A stretch of DNA of 39,735 nucleotides from Pseudoalteromonas sp. 0303 (GTDB lineage: Bacteria; Pseudomonadota; Gammaproteobacteria; Enterobacterales; Alteromonadaceae): positions 1-39,735 of the forward strand of contig NZ_JABVXF010000038.1 of assembly GCF_013349995.1 (NCBI RefSeq). Reading direction: 5' to 3'. The notes below the pieces were generated by a model, which made no database searches, was not told the origin of the DNA, and was given only the letters and a program-made list of their open reading frames with translations. A program made the translations under genes and the position numbers. Shown in pieces: positions 24,290 to 32,181 of this stretch. How positions within the stretch are numbered: the stretch's first letter is position 1; each line of letters starts with the position of its first letter.

Positions 24290-24937
24290 CTACGAAATTT
24301 TAGCTACTTGCGTGTGTTGTACTCGAACTGATTGATCTTGAACGAAATGATGAATATTTACTTTTTTAAGTTTGATTGTTTTCACTGATTTAGGATTAAC
24401 ACCACAACGACACCAAGGACAAGAAGAAGTGAAACTTTGGGTTGTTCTTAAATAAAAGCGGCCACATGAGCATCTATTTGGGTATAAGTCCTGCTTAGAA
24501 ATTCCACAAAACAATGAATTTACTTGATTAATGTCAATTGGGTCGACCAAATCTTGGAAGCGCTTATTAAAGCTTATACAAACATTAACAAGCATATCTG
24601 CAAAAACATTATCAAAATCAAAATTAGGGTACAGAGCTTTAGCTTCATTAAATAGCAGATTCGCTATCAAAAAGCCTTCGCGGTTTGAATCAACCCATCC
24701 ATAACCAACTGAATTTGCAATTTTCTTGAACTCAAATGGCTTAGAAGAAATAGTGTCTACTTCCCTTTTTATTTCTTTATAGCGTCCAATTTTGATATAA
24801 GGAAAGAGCTCTGCAACAAGAGCTGGTCTTGCATTAAGAGACATCAGCGTAACAATCAGTGAAATGTCTCTTGTTATATTATATGAAACACTTCTACCAT
24901 CCACTAAACCTATGAGTTCTGAACTAATTGCATTCAT
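24290..24937 (-). CDS. SetC/FlhC-like transcriptional activator subunit
   Basis: The 215-residue protein resembles FlhC/SetC/AcaC, with a helical N-terminal two-thirds (LNARPALVAELFPYI...) and a zinc site in CSCGRFYLRTTQSF...CPWC. FlhC-type proteins pair with FlhD-type partners and bind promoter DNA; SetCD and AcaCD are the master activators of transfer in SXT/R391 ICEs and IncC plasmids. It lies 2 bases after the FlhD-like gene and just before traF, so the activator probably controls its own operon and other transfer genes. Confidence 0.9.
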   Translation of the reverse strand: MNAISSELIGLVDGRSVSYNITRDISLIVTLMSLNARPALVAELFPYIKIGRYKEIKREVDTISSKPFEFKKIANSVGYGWVDSNREGFLIANLLFNEAKALYPNFDFDNVFADMLVNVCISFNKRFQDLVDPIDINQVNSLFCGISKQDLYPNRCSCGRFYLRTTQSFTSSCPWCRCGVNPKSVKTIKLKKVNIHHFVQDQSVRVQHTQVAKIS

Positions 24938-24939
24938 AA

Positions 24940-25272
24940 TTAATTCCCCACCACAGCGATTGAGGTACTTGCAGCTAAGTTTTTAAGCTTGCCAAGTTTT
25001 GAATCGTTATTCTCAGCACTTTTAATAGCATCTAGCATTTGTTTAATTCCATTCAAACCAAGCGATGCCGCGTTAATAACTGTTTTTTCTCTAGCTAGTC
25101 GTTGCAATGTCATTGTACTAGCATCACGTATAGCAACCACATCAGCTTCAGATTGAATACAGAAAAGGTGCGCAGCCAATTGAATATCTACAACTGCAGC
25201 TTGTTTCACTAGAAGCAACGCACTAACTTGAATAGATATTGCTTCATCCAAAAATTGACTTCGATTTCCCAT
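24940..25272 (-). CDS. SetD/FlhD-like transcriptional activator subunit
   Basis: The 110-residue helical protein fits FlhD: ISIQVSALLLVKQAAVVDIQLAAHLFCIQSEADVVAIRDAS...LQRLAR. It is immediately upstream of the FlhC-like gene, the arrangement of flhDC, setDC and acaDC. The ribosome site before the ATG is weak. Upstream DNA has a TTATGATGCA motif shared with the leader of the TraI operon. Confidence 0.85.
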   Translation of the reverse strand: MGNRSQFLDEAISIQVSALLLVKQAAVVDIQLAAHLFCIQSEADVVAIRDASTMTLQRLAREKTVINAASLGLNGIKQMLDAIKSAENNDSKLGKLKNLAASTSIAVVGN

Positions 25273-25574
25273 AACACAACCAATAAAAAATTATTAACAA
25301 TGAAGCTATATTTTAAACAGAAGGTCACTAAATTGGCAACTACACACAGTATGTATTTCACAATTAAAATTTATAGAAAATTTAAACAGTTGATTTTAAA
25401 GGTTTTTATTTATTTATAAACCGAAACATTATGATGCAAAAAAAATAAACACAACCTCCATCACTAACACTTTATAACTAGAGAATTAAGTCGAGTACTG
25501 TTATCAAAAATCAAAGTTGGCCATTAACAATCCAAATGTAATACTCAATTCAGGTTTAACTTTTAGGTTTTTAA
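25273..25574. promoter_or_regulatory. Divergent control region between setD-like gene and nuclease gene
   Basis: This AT-rich intergenic stretch contains no gene. TTATGATGCA at 25429-25438 also occurs three times upstream of the TraI operon. For the rightward gene, TTGGCC and TAATAC separated by 16 bases (25514-25541) form a possible sigma-70 promoter. Confidence 0.45.
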
Positions 25575-26587
25575 ATGACATCTCTGTTTCACATTGCAAA
25601 TAAAATTAATGAAATGCTCACAGCATATGAGCTGGGTAACCTTCAAGAATTGAGGAAAAATATTCATTCTTTATCACGAGTTCCCACAAAGTACGTATTT
25701 GACCAAAGGGGAGTAAAAAAGATTGGGGAGCTCATTTCGGAGGTCGAGCCGAGCTTCAATTTAACATCGGCTTTGAAAATAATTTGTTTCGATACGGAGT
25801 AGCATTCTCCCTTCGCCCTAGTAGAGATCATCCAAACCTTAATGCTCTAATAGAGAAAATTAATTTATTCAATGAATACATCAATGAATTCGGAACTGAA
25901 TTTTACGATTTAAGCATGTGGCACTATGATGTTGAGCATGACGGCTCTAGAAGTGAAGACTTTCAGCCAACCATAATCAAGTCAGAATGGTGCAAAACTA
26001 ATGCTTTTATTTTCCTAGGTGAAAAACAAAATCGTGAAAGAATTGATTATCAGCGAGTTTGTGATGTGTTAAATCGCTTACTACCTTTGTATCTTCACAT
26101 AGAGATAGCATCAAATAATGACAACCCTTCTACCCCCTCTTTTGTTTTCAAACCAGGTTGCAAAACAAAACTGTCATTTACCAAAGCCTCCTATAAGAAA
26201 GATCAGCAAATAGATGTACGACTATTCCACAATGATCTTCAACAGGCTTTGTATGATGAATTAGTGCAAGTCTATGGCAGGGATAACGTAGGCACTGAAA
26301 ACTTTATAGGATGCGGAAGAGTTGATCTGACTCTCCAATTGGGTGATAAGTACAGGTTGTATGAAATCAAAACAGCATTTAGTGCTAAATCATGCATACG
26401 GCAAGCAATTGGGCAACTTCTAGAGTATGCATACTTTTATAAAGCAGGTTTCGTTGAAAAGTTAATTGTTGCTGGTCCTGTAAAATGCACAAGCGTTGAA
26501 CATTCCTATCTGAATGAACTGCAAAGCAAGTTTAATTTGCCGATCGAGTATTATCAAATCAAAGGCCCATGCTTTGACTTTGATTAG
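25575..26587 (+). pseudogene. Frameshifted PD-(D/E)XK restriction-like nuclease
   Basis: Two overlapping frames appear to be one gene. The first (25575-25802) gives the N-terminus; the second continues as FGGRAELQFNIGFENNLFRYGVAFSL, coherent protein upstream of any start codon, to 26587. The switch falls between about 25714 and 25740, near an A6 and a G4 run. The C-terminal part has VDLTLQLGDKYRLYEIKTA and AIGQLLEYAY, a PD-(D/E)XK core (Asp, Glu-x-Lys, Gln helix). A restriction or defence role is plausible. A sequencing indel, a true mutation or programmed shifting would all give this picture. Confidence 0.75.
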
Positions 26588-26861
26588 GTTAAAAATTCAT
26601 TTTACTTCCTTATATTATATTTATGTTGAAAAACCCCCGAAGTAAGGGCCGAAATATCCGAAGTGAGCGAGCTAATAATGAGGTAGTAGTTATGGAAGTT
26701 TGGATTACATTTGATTCAAATGTATGGGAATCAGAGATACAGCAGTTTGCTTTTGAAACTCAACTACATTTATTTAAAGAGCAACGGTTACAGATAGCAA
26801 CCTGGTAAGGCAAAATACCTAGCAAACCTCTAGCAAAAAATCATGAATATCAAAGGCGTGT

Positions 26862-27368
26862 ATGGAACTTAAAACACTTTCTAAAAATCACGTAAATATA
26901 CTATTGGACTTTGAATTGAAAAACAAAGAATGGTTTGAAAGTTTTATTGAGCCAAGGCCTAAAGACTTTTATTCTCACAGTGGTGTTACAAAGCATATTG
27001 ATTATCTACTTAATCAAATTAATTCAGGTAATGCCTTTTGCGGTATTGTAATTAAAAACAATGTTATTGTTGCGAGAGCTAACCTAAAAGATATTTCAGA
27101 CCAAAAAGCCTATGTGGGTTATCGTGTAGGTAAAGAGTTTACATCTAAAGGTGTAGCAAGTTACTGCTTAAAACAACTAATTCATATCGGAAAAAATAAG
27201 CTTAATTTAAAACAATTAAACGCTCAGGTGCTAAATAATAACCCTGCTTCAATGCACATATTACACAAATTTGGTTTTGAAGCTATTGGTACAACAGCAA
27301 ATTTTTTAAAACTAAATAAGAAACAATTAAGTTGCACTGAGCTTGTTTTAAATACACATAATAAGTAG
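26862..27368 (+). CDS. GNAT-family N-acetyltransferase (integron cassette)
   Basis: The 168-residue protein has the RimJ/RimL-like GNAT fold: ANLKDISDQKAYVGYRVGKEFTSKGVASYCLKQLI (acetyl-CoA pyrophosphate loop region) and NNPASMHILHKFGFEAIGT near the C-terminus. The acceptor substrate is unknown. AAGGCG lies a few bases before the ATG. An attC-like site overlaps its 3' end, so it is probably a mobile gene cassette. Confidence 0.9.
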   Translation: MELKTLSKNHVNILLDFELKNKEWFESFIEPRPKDFYSHSGVTKHIDYLLNQINSGNAFCGIVIKNNVIVARANLKDISDQKAYVGYRVGKEFTSKGVASYCLKQLIHIGKNKLNLKQLNAQVLNNNPASMHILHKFGFEAIGTTANFLKLNKKQLSCTELVLNTHNK

Positions 27369-27415
27369 CAAAGAGTGGATACATAAAACTTAGCTCGCTA
27401 CTTACTGCGTTATGA
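27357..27415 (+). other. attC site of the GNAT cassette
   Basis: CATAA-TAAGTAGC on the left pairs with GCTACTTA and GTTATG on the right, with a loop of about 27 bases. The right core is GTTATGA (27409-27415). The position at the gene's 3' end fits an integron recombination site. Confidence 0.65.
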
Positions 27416-27774
27416 GCATCCGGAATTTGTAAAGAGCCGCCTTTCGGCCCTAACTCACATTTTGCCCCGAAACAAGTTAGGGTAAATGCTCTAGTGACTG
27501 CTTTGTGCGTGCAAAAGTATAGTTGCTTATTTAGCCAAACTTAGGTGTAATGGAAACATAAAAAACGCTGAGTAAAGCAGGGATAGCTTAGATACGATAG
27601 ACACGCCAGTTACGTTGGCTTGATATCGCTTAGGCCAGAAAAAGCAAATCCCCATAGCATAAACAACACCAACTCTGACACACCGAGCAGGTAGCGGCTC
27701 AGTCCAACAAGCGATTATGCAACACAAACTGCGTGTCGCATAAATACTAAAATGTTATGCAATAAGGAGATACA
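27416..27774. other. Gene-less stretch, probably a cassette without a recognisable gene
   Basis: I see no convincing gene. There is an inverted repeat CCCTAACT / AGTTAGGG (27448-27455, 27475-27482) and a hairpin TTATGC-A-ACAC ... GTGT-C-GCATAA. GTTATGC at 27754-27760 probably marks the core of another attC site immediately before the next cassette gene; its left half could not be assigned surely. Confidence 0.45.
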
Positions 27775-28410
27775 TTGAGCGTAATTGATAGTGAAGTTGA
27801 TTATTTCCACATCAATAGAAAAACAGAATGGTCCCCCCATGATGTTTTGATGGCAGGGTCAAAAATTGATATTGGTGGAGCTAGTAATCCATATTTTAGC
27901 TTCTTTGAAAAATTTAAGAAAACGGTCCCGGTTACAAACAGTGAAAATGGTTCTTTATCGCAGGTCCCAGGGGTCAAATTTGTTGGCGCAGTAGCTAGAG
28001 GAGAGGTTCAGTCTGATAATGTTGCAGGGATAGCCAGTGAAATCTTAAATCATTTTGTCGCGTATCTTCGCGAGTTAATTTGGGAAGATGTTAGAGCCAA
28101 AGAATTTCCACACCTACCATCTAGGCAACGCTGTATTTGGCTTATTCCAGATATGGAGGGAGTCAAATTCTGGATTAATAGAATTGGCCTCAATGGCTCC
28201 GACTTTCAGGTGCTGCGGGTGCGAGGCCAAGGTCGTATTCATACCGCAAGCGAACTTTATCTCCTCGGTGATAGTGAGCCAATGGAAGAGAGTCTGGCGA
28301 AGGCTAGGAAGTATTGGCTTGGGGTTGTCGAGGATCATGCAACGAAAGAAGTTATTTTTGAAGGCCGGCTAAATGTCCAAGAAATTGTTAGCCCCGAACA
28401 ATATGCATAA
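27775..28410 (+). CDS. DUF2441-like cassette protein
   Basis: The 211-residue soluble protein opens YFHINRKTEWSPHDVLMAGSKIDIGG and later has CIWLIPDMEGVKFWINRI and ELYLLGDSEPMEESLAKARKYW. It resembles DUF2441 proteins, a family of unknown function found in integron cassettes; this is from memory of the family pattern. The start is TTG 27775, with AGGAGA 4 bases upstream. The stop codon lies inside the left core of the following attC, as is usual for cassettes. Confidence 0.78.
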   Translation: MSVIDSEVDYFHINRKTEWSPHDVLMAGSKIDIGGASNPYFSFFEKFKKTVPVTNSENGSLSQVPGVKFVGAVARGEVQSDNVAGIASEILNHFVAYLRELIWEDVRAKEFPHLPSRQRCIWLIPDMEGVKFWINRIGLNGSDFQVLRVRGQGRIHTASELYLLGDSEPMEESLAKARKYWLGVVEDHATKEVIFEGRLNVQEIVSPEQYA

Positions 28411-28464
28411 CAATCAAAGGCAGTCGGACGCACTGACGTGCGCCCGCTGCTTTGGGCGTTAGTT
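28405..28464 (+). other. attC site, about 60 bases
   Basis: The left core GCATAAC (28405-28411) and right core GTTAGTT (28458-28464) enclose arms CAAAGGCAG and CTGCTTTG. These pair except for one extra G, the extrahelical base typical of attC sites. Confidence 0.85.
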
Positions 28465-28478
28465 TTTTAGAGGATTCT

Positions 28479-28877
28479 ATGAGTACATTTTTCAAATTGA
28501 GCATGTTCGGTGTTGTATTTTTTGTATCAGGTTGTGCTAACTTGATTGGATTTACCGGCGCAGATACAGGTAAGCGAGTTGGTGATTGGGTGGAATATAA
28601 TGTCAATCACCCAGGGCTAACCATCAAAATTATGGAACCCTATAGTGAGGAACTTATGCCTATTTCGACTGTAGGCAAAACGTCACCTTCACCTTTACGG
28701 CATACCGTAATATTTGGCACACAATCGAGTCAGCATAAATTGGAAATTGTTGGTCGGTACAGTAAAGAACTGTATTTGGACAATAAATTTTACGGTTCAG
28801 TGTGGCTTGGAGATGTCTTAATTCGCGATGGCAGTCTTTCAATTGACGGTAAATTGGTAGCGGCAGTTGAAAACTAA
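28479..28877 (+). CDS. Small putative lipoprotein (integron cassette)
   Basis: The 132-residue protein has a lipoprotein signal MSTFFKLSMFGVVFFVSGC and a short beta-rich body with no family I recognise. The start ATG 28479 has AGAGGA just upstream; an upstream in-frame start lies within the attC. It is preceded and followed by attC sites, so it is a single-gene cassette. Confidence 0.82.
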   Translation: MSTFFKLSMFGVVFFVSGCANLIGFTGADTGKRVGDWVEYNVNHPGLTIKIMEPYSEELMPISTVGKTSPSPLRHTVIFGTQSSQHKLEIVGRYSKELYLDNKFYGSVWLGDVLIRDGSLSIDGKLVAAVEN

Positions 28878-28940
28878 CAAGTTAAATCACCTTAAACCAA
28901 CTCGCTACGATCGCGTTTTCCGCTGTTTAAAGCGTTAGCC
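28872..28940 (+). other. attC site, about 69 bases
   Basis: The left core AACTAAC (28872-28878) and right core GTTAGCC (28934-28940) flank arms containing TTAAAC and GTTTAA. It overlaps the stop of the lipoprotein gene. Confidence 0.78.
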
Positions 28941-28955
28941 CTAAAGGAGAATTAA

Positions 28956-29606
28956 ATGAATTTGGCAAAAGTAGCTGGTAATTTTATTAGAAGTCGTGGT
29001 AGTGATGTCAGTGTATATAGCGATGAAACTTTAGACGGTTCTCCTTTGCTTACTGAACGTGCTTTAAAGAACTCGAAAAAAGGGACGGGTCAGGTAGTGT
29101 TCCAATTTCTAGAGCCTCAAAACATTGAGATTGGACACATTATTGTTCAGACAGGAGCTAGAGATCGCTGGGAAGTTACACATGTAGAGGATGTTTTAGT
29201 TCAAGGCACTTTTTCACATTTCGCCGCTTATGTAGAAAAGTTGGGTGCAAAGAAACCTGAAACTAATAGTAGCTCTGTGCAGAATATTACATATAACGTG
29301 AGTGGTCCTAATGCTCGTGTTAATAATCATTCCGTCGACAACTCAACAAATATGAGTGTTCAGGCAAATACCGACCTTGAATCTCTATTCGCACAACTAA
29401 GAGATGAAATTCGGTCACAAGATGTTGAATCTAGTGTCATCAATGAAGCTCTTGAGGTTGTAGATGTAATAGAGGTTCAATCTAAGCAAGCAAAACCTAA
29501 CAAAACCATTCTAGGTTCGATGCTAAATGGTCTCACAAGCTTACTTCCGCATGCGGGTAGCATAGCTAGTATCGGTTCAATGATATTAGCGGCTACGTCA
29601 AGCTAG
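28956..29606 (+). CDS. Cassette protein with C-terminal hydrophobic tail, unknown function
   Basis: In the 216-residue protein, residues about 1-95 form a compact domain (VVFQFLEPQNIEIGHIIVQTGARDRWEVTHVED). A low-complexity Asn/Ser linker follows (NITYNVSGPNARVNNHSVDNSTN), then a predicted helical segment with Glu/Asp and a Gly/Ser/Leu hydrophobic end (SMLNGLTSLLPHAGSIASIGSMILAATS) that could insert in a membrane. The Asn-rich linker plus helical tail recalls phage-defence-type effectors, but no family was identified. AAGGAG lies before the ATG. Confidence 0.85.
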   Translation: MNLAKVAGNFIRSRGSDVSVYSDETLDGSPLLTERALKNSKKGTGQVVFQFLEPQNIEIGHIIVQTGARDRWEVTHVEDVLVQGTFSHFAAYVEKLGAKKPETNSSSVQNITYNVSGPNARVNNHSVDNSTNMSVQANTDLESLFAQLRDEIRSQDVESSVINEALEVVDVIEVQSKQAKPNKTILGSMLNGLTSLLPHAGSIASIGSMILAATSS

Positions 29607-29734
29607 GGCTAACAAAGCATTTAAGAGTGATTCCCAACGCTTGGCATTTTTCATTCCATCGTTGGGTTTTGTGTTTAAGGTGGTATGGTTAAGTTTCGTG
29701 GTAGCGTTGCTCACACCTTAATGCGGCTTTACTG
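29607..29734 (+). other. Vibrio-type (VCR-like) attC site with mutated core
   Basis: The long attC begins with GGCTAAC (29607-29613). Its arms GCATTTAAGAGTG and CACACCTTAATGC pair with one extra base. Where the right core should read GCGTTA, the sequence is GCTTTA: the G of GTT is T at 29728. Integron integrases cut between that G and T, so this copy should recombine poorly or not at all. It ends the recognisable cassette array. Confidence 0.78.
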
Positions 29735-29909
29735 ACTAAATACTCTAACTTGCTTTTGTCCAGAAGTGAGTTACAACGAGTACGATACTTTAATATTCAG
29801 TTGTGGCTCGATTTAGACTTGAGAGTAGCTTTTAGTATGTATTTCTTTATTTTTTGTCATGTTTAATCATAAAGGGTTCCAGCAGGGTTGTTTGACTGTT
29901 TAGTCATGA

Positions 29910-30131
29910 AACTTATTCCTCTCCTACAGTTATGGTTATGGTTATGGTTATGGTATTGATTCCTTCTGTACTTATGACAGAGCCAGTAGTGCTGGTCAAA
30001 CATCTATCTTTTATCATGAAAACCTTAAGAAGTTAGAAAGCGATTACCCAGTAAATGTGATCACGCCAGAGGACTTAATATGTAATTTAAAAACAAATAC
30101 CTCACAATTCAAGCAAGCCGCCCCCACCTAG
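29910..30131 (+). pseudogene. 3' remnant of an unidentified gene
   Basis: An open frame from just after a stop (29907-29909) to TAG at 30129-30131 reads like a real C-terminus: repeated Tyr-Gly, then IDSFCTYDRASSAGQTSIFYHENLKKLE...NVITPEDLICNL. No start codon or ribosome site is plausible. It is probably a decayed gene end. The Tyr-Gly repeat reflects the hexanucleotide tandem repeat. I do not recognise the family. Confidence 0.5.
29929..29952. repeat. Hexanucleotide tandem repeat (GTTATG)4
   Basis: Four perfect copies of GTTATG lie inside the gene remnant. In the coding frame they give alternating Tyr and Gly. Such tracts are prone to slippage. Confidence 0.9.
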
Positions 30132-30136
30132 AATGG

Positions 30137-31362
30137 TTCGTGTTGCGGATAGATGTCTAAATAGGTTAAGTTCGAAAAGCGGAGCTGTCTAGGGGGATCA
30201 GATGCCATATTACGGATACCAAATAACTTATGATAATTCAGGTATTCTGTTTCAAATTTTCAAAAATGCCTAAAAACCACCAACTAAGGCGTTTAAATTA
30301 GATGCCCCATTTCATTTTACATATTCAATCACTCATTCCGGTATTTGGCCTGTAACCAAATCAATTGAATCCTAATACCGGAATGCTTTAACAAGTCATC
30401 TAATCCACCTACTTGTAAATACATTTGAACTTTTAGCTATAAGCTTAATTGCAAAGAAACTACACCCAAGAGCAAACAAGACATTAACTTCAAAGCTAAG
30501 AAGTTCCTTTATACGGACTATATGTTGTTCATTCTACGGACGCATGCGGTTGCATCGTGAGTCCGTTATACAAGTGTAAATTCGTGTGACGAAATCCATT
30601 TAATGGACTTCATTAAGCTGGTGGTTAAAGATGATATTTTTCCAAATTCATTGTTGCCGATGGAATATCATAATTTGTAATCAGTTGAATCCTTCCAAAA
30701 TACGGAAGCTGAATACATCAAATTTAATCCGCCAAACGGAATGCTAATCAACTGTCCGTAGTGTGGAGTGCAATCACATTTGTTTTATTCTTTAGACTTG
30801 TTAGATGTGTTGCCTTAATTTCATTTTGAGCTTGAAAGCAAAAGCTGTATTCTGGTTAGAATGCACGTCCGCCTTGCGGAGTAAGTTCCGTTCAATTCAT
30901 AGACCACTTGCTCACCTCCCCTACTAAATTACTAATCCAAGTGAATGGAAATGTATCAACATTGTTTTCCGTATTATGGAAGACGCCCATACCTTACAGA
31001 CTCCATGATGCGGATTTGTCATCGAGTGATATATTTTGGTCAAAACTAACAATATTACTTATTGCGCTATTGTTCTGAAAATACCACCAGACAAAGCCTC
31101 AGTTCATTATACGGAAGAATACAGGAAACTGTTTTTCCATAATGCGGAATTAACCATACAGCAACGACATCCTTTAAGAGGAATAAGCTTAAGTTTACTA
31201 TGGTTCATATGGCGGACTTTAAATGAGCTTATCTGAAGCTTCAGAGAACTTACAACTCATAAAATGCATATGAAGGATGAGTTAAACATATAGCGAACAA
31301 TTTAACCGCTTTGCGGAAAGTGATTGTTATCTTTTACTGGCTAACATTATCCACTATACGGA
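30137..31362. repeat. Array of about twenty 13-bp dyads (TCC-N7-GGA), ~33-34 bp phased
   Basis: In gene-free DNA a 13-base module, consensus near TYC-N4-WTRC-GGA, recurs at 30137, 30171, 30204, 30370, 30505, 30528, 30595, 30694, 30728, 30755, 30868, 30968, 31002, 31103, 31136, 31170, 31204, 31305 and 31350, with a 14-base variant at 30936. Twelve match TCC-N7-GGA exactly. Many start-to-start distances are 33-34 (30137/30171/30204, 30968/31002, 31103/31136/31170/31204) or near multiples (67-68, 99-101, 135, 166). The DNA between copies is not conserved. It could be a protein-binding array (partition, replication or transfer site) or an eroded tandem repeat. It is not a CRISPR: the repeat is too short and variable. 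Confidence 0.78.
30334..30385. repeat. 12-bp perfect inverted repeat within the dyad array
   Basis: CATTCCGGTATT (30334-30345) and AATACCGGAATG (30374-30385) are perfect complements separated by 28 bases. The right arm overlaps a 13-bp dyad copy (30370-30382). It could form a stable cruciform or RNA hairpin. Confidence 0.8.
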
Positions 31363-31496
31363 TTGTGAGCACTTAACTTTAAAAGAGGGTTATTCAAATT
31401 CTAGTTTTTAGGTATGACCCTTCACATTCTATAAAATCTAAAATTGCTAATCATGACACCAACGCTGCCTATAGCCACATGCTCATAAAATTATGA

Positions 31497-31530
31497 GTAA
31501 CCCCTCAGTTAGCTAAGGCTGGGTTTTTCT
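31497..31530 (+). terminator. Probable intrinsic terminator after the dyad array
   Basis: AACCC...GGGTT with an inner TTAG/CTAA stem is followed by TTTTTCT on the + strand. It is preceded by a separate dyad CTCATAA-AA-TTATGAG (31482-31497). It may end a transcript running across the array. Confidence 0.5.
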
Positions 31531-32181
31531 AAGTAAATAAATCAACACACAAAAGAGACGTAGAGTAGATTGATGATGTAAGCATCAAAGCTCTCAACTT
31601 TTAGATTTCAAGTAATATAAGTTAGTTTGCTACATATATGATGCAAAATTTCAATTTATTGCAGTAACCGTAAATGATATTTCTTTCCTGAACTATCTTC
31701 TTTAGAACCGTTTAAAACAAGGTGACTTAAAGTTCACAGCTATTCTGTTGCATAAATTATGATGCAACCATTCAGCATTTACAGTCGGTTTGACTACATG
31801 TTAAACCTGCGCAATAGCTCTCCAATTCATAAATACGGGTTTTCTGCGTAGTTATGATGCAGAAAACAGTTAATTTAACCAATGCCGTTCAATGACAAAT
31901 TTTTGCGTATTTATGATGCAAAAAACAATCTCCCTTCACAGTGTTCCTTGGCAGTTTCGCAACGCAGAAAACTTTTATTTGCGTCTAAATAGAGCAAGCC
32001 TTTTTATTGCTCTAGATTTATTTCCCAGATACACCCTTGAGGTTTAATTCACTTCAACTTCCTGTTCTCAACACTTAAAAACGTGCTTTGGCTAATTTTT
32101 TTGAATATACGTTTGAAAATTCGGCTTTAGCTATCTTTTTGCAAAGCATAATTAAGTCTCAATTAAAGTTCGGGGTTAAAG
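31531..32181. promoter_or_regulatory. Leader region of the tra operon with hairpins; possible oriT
   Basis: No gene is visible. Four hairpins of one family lie at 31626-31647, 31747-31768, 31840-31866 and 31900-31924. Their stems are different but complementary (TTTGC/GCAAA, GTTGC/GCAAC, TTTTCTGC/GCAGAAAA, TTTTTGC/GCAAAAA) and their loops all end in ATGAT; the last two have 11-base loops differing at one position. A further inverted repeat TAGAGCAA/TTGCTCTA lies at 31990-32014. The region leads into the TraI operon and could hold its promoter or the origin of transfer; neither is proven. Confidence 0.6.

Noticed and set aside
26623..26808. Short open frame of 61 codons between the nuclease and the acetyltransferase genes
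   Set aside because: No ribosome site, no recognisable motif, and an atypical start; kept only as possible noncoding or decayed DNA.
27527..27727. Minus-strand hydrophobic open frame in the second cassette
   Set aside because: No ribosome site, and it runs opposite to the cassette genes; attC-like structured DNA often gives such frames.
26588..29734. Integron integrase or attI site for the cassette array
   Set aside because: No tyrosine recombinase frame and no attI-like sequence is visible; the array appears to lack its platform.
31036..31236. 66-codon open frame inside the dyad array
   Set aside because: It overlaps several dyad copies, has no ribosome site and no protein-like pattern; chance opening in AT-rich DNA.
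30137..31362. CRISPR array as an explanation for the phased repeats
   Set aside because: The repeated unit is only 13 bases and degenerate, spacing is irregular overall, and no cas gene is present.
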